This document shows positions 60,515 through 64,000 of a stretch of DNA of 64,000 bases, piece by piece. How positions within the stretch are numbered: position 1 is the first letter of the stretch; the number at the start of each line of letters is the position of its first letter. This stretch comes from Planctomycetota bacterium (GTDB lineage Bacteria > Planctomycetota > UBA8742 > UBA2392), in assembly GCA_019186845.1 (NCBI GenBank), contig JABARW010000016.1, positions 28,038 through 92,037 on the forward strand. The letters are read 5' to 3'. The notes under the pieces were generated by a model. The model was not told the DNA's origin, searched no databases, and worked only from the letters and a program-made list of their open reading frames with translations. A program made the translations under genes and the position numbers.

Positions 60515-62023
60515 CTAGAAGATCCACTGGAGCTGAATGCGCAACTGCCAGACGTTCAGGTAGTCGCTGTTGTCGTTTGCGATGCTGCTGGCACTGCGCG
60601 AGGGTGCCGAGGAACCCGTGGGCAGTGAGGGAACAGTGCCCGCGTTGACGACCAGCTGGTAGGTCACGTAGGTGAAGTCAGCCTGGATCTTGAGGCTGTG
60701 GCCCGCGAGGTAATAGCCGACGACGAGGCCGATTTCCGTGCTGTCGGGGCGAATGCCGTTGGGCTTGTTCTGGCTGCCGTTGAGCCAGAATTCATCGCTG
60801 TCCACCATGGCAAAACGCACGCCCACGTCGAGCTGCTTGGGCAGGATGAAGAAACCGACTTCGATGAGGAAGCCGTTATCCGTCAGGTCGCCGGGGCGGT
60901 TGCGGTTGCGGGCGACACCGCTGCCCTCCAGGGGGCCAGAGTTGTGGAACTCGGTGTGCCTGTGGTGCCACTCGATGTTCACGCTCAGGCCATAGAAGCG
61001 GAAGTGGCCGTCCAGCGTGAGGCTGATGGTGTCCTGGCCGGTGCGCGAGCGGCCGGAGCCGGGGCTGGCGCCCGTCGGGCGAAGGGCCGTGTTGGTGAAG
61101 CGGCTGATGAACCAGTTCACGGCTACGCCCACGCTGAACAGGATCTTCTTGCTGGCCTCGCGATCGCGGAAGTCCGTCATGTCATCCGCCACGTTGCCCA
61201 GGGGGTGAGTTTCGAGGCGCAAAGCCGGCATGAGGTCGGCGTCCACAGCGCCGGGACCGTTGCTGAACGCATCTGACACGATGGCGCGGTCGTTGTTGCG
61301 GAAGTCGTTTTCCGCGCGCAGGCGGCCGTTGAACACGCCCGCCCAATACTTGATCCAGGGGGTATCGCCGCCGATCACGCCGCTGAACCAAAGGCCCTTG
61401 CCGAAACTCTGGTTGAACACGGCGTCCACCGTGCTGCGGTCAACGAACTGCTGGCGGCCGGAGCTGACAAGCTGCTGATAGTTGTAGGGCACCTTGGCCT
61501 GGCCGACATTGACGTTGAACTCGGCCCACTTCGCCCACTGGAAGCGAGCCACCTCGATGATGTCGTTGCCGCCTTCATGGCCCAGCAGCACGACCTCGTA
61601 CTTGTATTCCTTCTCGAAGATGTTGCCCGTCCAGCTCAGTTTCAGGCGGCGGATCCGGAAGTTCCAGAAGTCCTTGCCGTTGGTCGAACGACCCGCAACG
61701 TTGTTGGGGTCGCCGGGACCCTCGATGTCCTGGCCGCGCTCGTCGTTGTACGTCAGGCGAACCTGGACGCGGATGTTCATGTTCAACGAGAACTTGCCGT
61801 CTTCCGTGGCCCAGGCAAACACGCCCTTTTTGAGTGAGGTCTTGATCGCCTCGTCACCGCCCTGGCCTTCGCGCTGCACGCCCTTCAGGGCGTCGATTTC
61901 ACCGCGAAGTTGTGCCAGTTCATTCTGCAGCTGCTGTACTTCATTGGACTGCGCCTTTGCGGGCGCGGCCCAGAGGCCTGCACACGCCATGAGCGCCACT
62001 GCCGCCAACCAGACATTCTTCAT
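60515..62023 (-). CDS. porin, phosphate-selective O/P-like
   Basis: 502 residues from ATG 62023, with AAGGAGAG upstream. Signal peptide (LAAVALMACAGLWAAPAKAQ), then a short trimerising coiled coil (NEVQQLQNELAQLRGEIDALK, residues 26-46) and an antiparallel barrel with alternating hydrophobic strands; FWNFRIRRLKLSWTGNIF and VNVGQAKVPYNYQQLVSSG are typical of OprO/OprP-like porins. The C-terminus ends in a terminal aromatic strand (LRIQLQWIF, final phenylalanine as for outer membrane insertion). Ion selectivity is not decidable here. The frame is open further upstream but the signal peptide and ribosome site decide the start. Confidence 0.88.
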   Translation of the reverse strand: MKNVWLAAVALMACAGLWAAPAKAQSNEVQQLQNELAQLRGEIDALKGVQREGQGGDEAIKTSLKKGVFAWATEDGKFSLNMNIRVQVRLTYNDERGQDIEGPGDPNNVAGRSTNGKDFWNFRIRRLKLSWTGNIFEKEYKYEVVLLGHEGGNDIIEVARFQWAKWAEFNVNVGQAKVPYNYQQLVSSGRQQFVDRSTVDAVFNQSFGKGLWFSGVIGGDTPWIKYWAGVFNGRLRAENDFRNNDRAIVSDAFSNGPGAVDADLMPALRLETHPLGNVADDMTDFRDREASKKILFSVGVAVNWFISRFTNTALRPTGASPGSGRSRTGQDTISLTLDGHFRFYGLSVNIEWHHRHTEFHNSGPLEGSGVARNRNRPGDLTDNGFLIEVGFFILPKQLDVGVRFAMVDSDEFWLNGSQNKPNGIRPDSTEIGLVVGYYLAGHSLKIQADFTYVTYQLVVNAGTVPSLPTGSSAPSRSASSIANDNSDYLNVWQLRIQLQWIF

Positions 62024-62263
62024 CGATGCTCTCCTTGTGGTTTCGAGAAACGCAAACACCGCCCGAATCCGGCTTAGCCCGCCTCCGTGGCGGGGCCTGC
62101 ATGTCCTTGTGGGCGGGAAGTTAGCCCGGGGTTGGCGTGCGGCAACGACAGCGGCGGAAAGCAACAAAGATTGACACAGCCTTGTGAGGCCTTTGAACCA
62201 GTCCGGGGCAAATCTTCACAAAAAGAGCCGGCACGGCCATTCTGAACGGCCTGCACAGACCGG

Positions 62264-62292
62264 CTGCCACTTTGCCCGTTCCCTGCTAAAAT
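62264..62292 (+). promoter_or_regulatory. possible sigma70 promoter of purQ
   Basis: Extended -10 TGCTAAAAT (hexamer 62287-62292) with a -35-like CTGCCA (62264-62269) at 17-base spacing; four of six -35 positions match. The hexamer ends 24 bases before the purQ start. Confidence 0.4.
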
Positions 62293-62316
62293 CAGGGAAC
62301 TGCATGAGACCTCGCC

Positions 62317-63105
62317 ATGAAACCCAAAGCCCTTGTGCTGCGCGCCGCCGGAACCAACTGCGAAAGAGAGACAGCCTGGACGCTGAAGCAGGCCGGAGCG
62401 GAAGCCACTATTCTTCACGTGAATCAGCTCATTCACGCGCCTTCGCGCCTTGAGGAGTTCCAGCTTGTCGTCATTCCCGGCGGGTTCTCCTATGGCGATG
62501 ACCTCGGCTCGGGCGTAGTGTTTGCGAACCAGCTTCGCACCCGCCTCAAGAGCGCCATTGAGCGCTACATCGAGGACGGCAACCTGATGCTCGGCATCTG
62601 CAACGGGTTTCAGGTGCTGCTCAAGGCCGGCCTGTTGACGGGCCGCGACGTTTTCGACGACCCGCCAAGGGCCACCCTGACGTGGAATCTCTCCGGCCGT
62701 TACGGCGACCGCTGGGTTGACCTGCGCATCGTCAGCGAGCGCACGCCCTTTGTCAGCGGGCGCAAGATTGTCAGCTATCCCGTGGCCCACGCCGAAGGCC
62801 GCTTCGTCGCGCCGCCCGCCGTGCTCGATGAACTCGAGTCCGACAACCAGATTGTCTTCCAGTACGTCGATGGCGCGGGCCGACCCACCCAGGACTTCCC
62901 CTTCAACCCCAACGGCAGCGAACGGGCCATCGCGGGCATCTGCTCCAAGTCAGGGCAGGTGCTGGGGTTGATGCCTCACCCCGAGCGCAACGTGAGACAC
63001 TTCCACCATCCCGAATGGACGCGCTTGTCCAAGCGCGAACACGGCGATGGCTATGAACTTTTCGTGAATGCCGTGAAACATGCCAGCCATCTCGCCCAAT
63101 GCTGA
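62317..63105 (+). CDS. purQ: phosphoribosylformylglycinamidine synthase, glutaminase subunit
   Basis: 262 residues, a class I glutamine amidotransferase that supplies ammonia to PurL in purine synthesis. Catalytic cysteine C95 is in GICNGFQVL, and the histidine/glutamate pair in LMPHPERNVR near the C-terminus. The family opening KALVLRAAGTNCERETAWTL and the loop PGGFSYGDDLGSG are present. purL and purS, usual neighbours, are not in the window. It starts after a weak promoter-like box and is followed 148 bases later by a small membrane-protein gene. Confidence 0.95.
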   Translation: MKPKALVLRAAGTNCERETAWTLKQAGAEATILHVNQLIHAPSRLEEFQLVVIPGGFSYGDDLGSGVVFANQLRTRLKSAIERYIEDGNLMLGICNGFQVLLKAGLLTGRDVFDDPPRATLTWNLSGRYGDRWVDLRIVSERTPFVSGRKIVSYPVAHAEGRFVAPPAVLDELESDNQIVFQYVDGAGRPTQDFPFNPNGSERAIAGICSKSGQVLGLMPHPERNVRHFHHPEWTRLSKREHGDGYELFVNAVKHASHLAQC

Positions 63106-63170
63106 CAGTCCCTCGCGAAGAATTTGGCGAAAAAGCCTGAATCGAAGCCGCCGCAAGCGCGTTCAAGGTG

Positions 63171-63179
63171 TGGTATATT
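63171..63179 (+). promoter_or_regulatory. possible extended -10 promoter
   Basis: TGGTATATT (TG-n-TATATT) without a good -35, upstream of the 63254 gene by about 75 bases. Confidence 0.35.
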
Positions 63180-63253
63180 CTGCCTGAGGGCATTGCCGCG
63201 CCTGCCTCGGTTCCCGCAGCGCAGGAGCGCCATCTCAGCAAAGGGAGGTCGCC

Positions 63254-63832
63254 ATGTTGCACCCTTGGGATCGTGAACGCACCCAACGCGACACAGAGCC
63301 GCGCGGCGTTTCGTGGTTGAGCATCCTGTTCAGCCTGCTTCTGGGTTTTCTGGGCATTGGCATGGCTATGCGCCTGGCCCATGGAGGCAAAGGCGCCTTG
63401 GCCGTGCCGGTGGTCTTCGCCCTGATGGGTTCCGTTTACTTCCTGTCGCGCGGGTTCAAGGGCGGCTGCTGCACCCGGCCTCGCCTTGAGCCGCAGGATG
63501 TCGAGTTGCAGCATCCGGGCGGCCGCCCCGTCGAGGGCGGGCCCCAGCCCATGGCTCAGATTGTCACGCCCCCGGCCTATGGCGCAAAGCCGCGCGACAC
63601 GCTGCCGTTGCGCCGGGTGTTTGATCGCTTCGACCTGCTGGCCATTGAGCGGGCCCGCGCTGAGGGTTTGACTCCGTCCGACCAGGGCAGCTTCCTGAAT
63701 CTTGCCCGCGACTTCGTCGACGTCGATCACAGCCTCGGCCTTTTGGCGGACCGCGACGAAGAAGAACTTAAGCGGCACTTTGCGGCATCCCTGGAGCGCG
63801 CGCTTCTGGCCTTCCGTAACCCCGGCGTTTAG
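63254..63832 (+). CDS. small two-helix membrane protein, unknown function
   Basis: 192 residues with a strong ribosome site (GGGAGG before the ATG). Two membrane helices near residues 20-65 (SWLSILFSLLLGFLGIGMAMRL and AVPVVFALMGSVYFLS), a cysteine pair (GGCC), then a soluble domain of about 100 residues with Asp/Arg/Leu-rich helices. No known family recognised. A terminator follows, so it is a short transcript of its own or with purQ. Confidence 0.7.
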   Translation: MLHPWDRERTQRDTEPRGVSWLSILFSLLLGFLGIGMAMRLAHGGKGALAVPVVFALMGSVYFLSRGFKGGCCTRPRLEPQDVELQHPGGRPVEGGPQPMAQIVTPPAYGAKPRDTLPLRRVFDRFDLLAIERARAEGLTPSDQGSFLNLARDFVDVDHSLGLLADRDEEELKRHFAASLERALLAFRNPGV

Positions 63833-63858
63833 CAGCTTCGGTCTTGGCTTTCCATGCG

Positions 63859-63887
63859 GGGCAGGGCTCACCCTGCCCCGGCTTGTT
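63859..63887 (+). terminator. rho-independent terminator
   Basis: GGGGCAGGG, loop CTCA, CCCTGCCCC, then GGCTTGTTTT, about 27 bases after the stop of the small membrane-protein gene. Confidence 0.7.
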
Positions 63888-63915
63888 TTCCGTCGCGCTG
63901 GCCCGCGCCCCTTGG

Positions 63916-64000
63916 TCACGCCGCGTGGCCGGGCCTCTGGTGCCTCGCGGCCTTCAGGTGATAGGCAAACTCCTGCTGCACCTCTTCGCCTGCGCTGCCC
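63916..64000 (-). CDS. C-terminal end of a gene entering from the right edge
   Basis: On the minus strand the frame is open from the window edge to a TGA at 63916-63918, giving GSAGEEVQQEFAYHLKAARH plus eight further residues. It has normal codon use for this genome but is too short to name; it lies convergent to the small membrane protein and its terminator. Only supported as likely coding. Confidence 0.4.
   Translation of the reverse strand, partial: GSAGEEVQQEFAYHLKAARHQRPGHAA

Noticed and set aside
1..64000. CRISPR arrays, insertion sequences, prophage, rRNA
   Set aside because: No regular direct repeats with spacers, no transposase or integrase motifs, no phage structural genes and no rRNA sequence were seen.

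Overview
The window is about 64 kb of GC-rich, gene-dense bacterial chromosome. Nothing in it looks like phage, plasmid or insertion sequence. The gene content points to a Planctomycetota-like (PVC) lineage: two giant Hanks-type Ser/Thr kinases fused through one membrane helix to TPR domains, an ECF-type sigma/FecR pair with a huge coiled coil, VIT/VWA and pseudopilin-like secreted proteins, many zinc-ribbon, HEAT and TPR proteins, and outer-membrane receptor and porin genes. This assignment is an inference from families; there is no rRNA in the window to test it.

Layout. 1-4.7 kb: a TPR lipoprotein running off the left edge, a tandem universal stress protein, argB, and the N-terminal half of a split transketolase without its partner. 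4.8-12.1 kb: two tandem receptor-like kinases. 12.3-12.8 kb: a 2-Cys peroxiredoxin whose peroxidatic cysteine codon is an in-frame TGA followed by a SECIS-like hairpin, so most probably a selenoprotein. 12.9-16.2 kb: a zinc-ribbon membrane protein, tRNA-Gly(GCC) with promoter and terminator, and an endonuclease III homologue. 16.2-21.0 kb: a minus-strand operon of class III aminotransferase, hutI and a secreted HEAT protein. 21.1-24.2 kb: two small secreted paralogues, a VOC protein, a DinB-like protein and a CPBP protease. 24.2-28.1 kb: nuoJ-nuoK-nuoL followed by an orphan sdhC. 28.3-29.7 kb: a HEAT lipoprotein.

30.2-42.8 kb is the most unusual block. Six plus-strand genes encode exported proteins: a degenerate VWA protein, a 1520-residue GspK-like pseudopilin carrying a LamG-like domain, an unknown secreted protein, a double-PDZ protein, a second GspK-like protein and a VIT-VWA protein. 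Together they look like an envelope or secretion-associated assembly.

42.9-48.6 kb: ftsY followed by an overlapping sigma factor / FecR coiled-coil / two small proteins operon. 48.8-53.8 kb: a zinc-ribbon membrane protein, OsmC, two TPR proteins that resemble detached tails of STAND-type regulators, and panB. 53.9-57.4 kb: a HerA/FtsK-like ATPase with a winged-helix segment, plus a TPR/zinc-ribbon partner. 57.4-62.0 kb: tonB-like gene, TonB-dependent receptor and porin. 62.3-64 kb: purQ, a small membrane protein and the tail of a gene entering from the right.

Main points for follow-up: the predicted selenocysteine peroxiredoxin, the pseudopilin-LamG-VWA cluster, a dispersed intergenic repeat with a terminal hairpin (two copies), and the incomplete complex I/II and transketolase gene sets.
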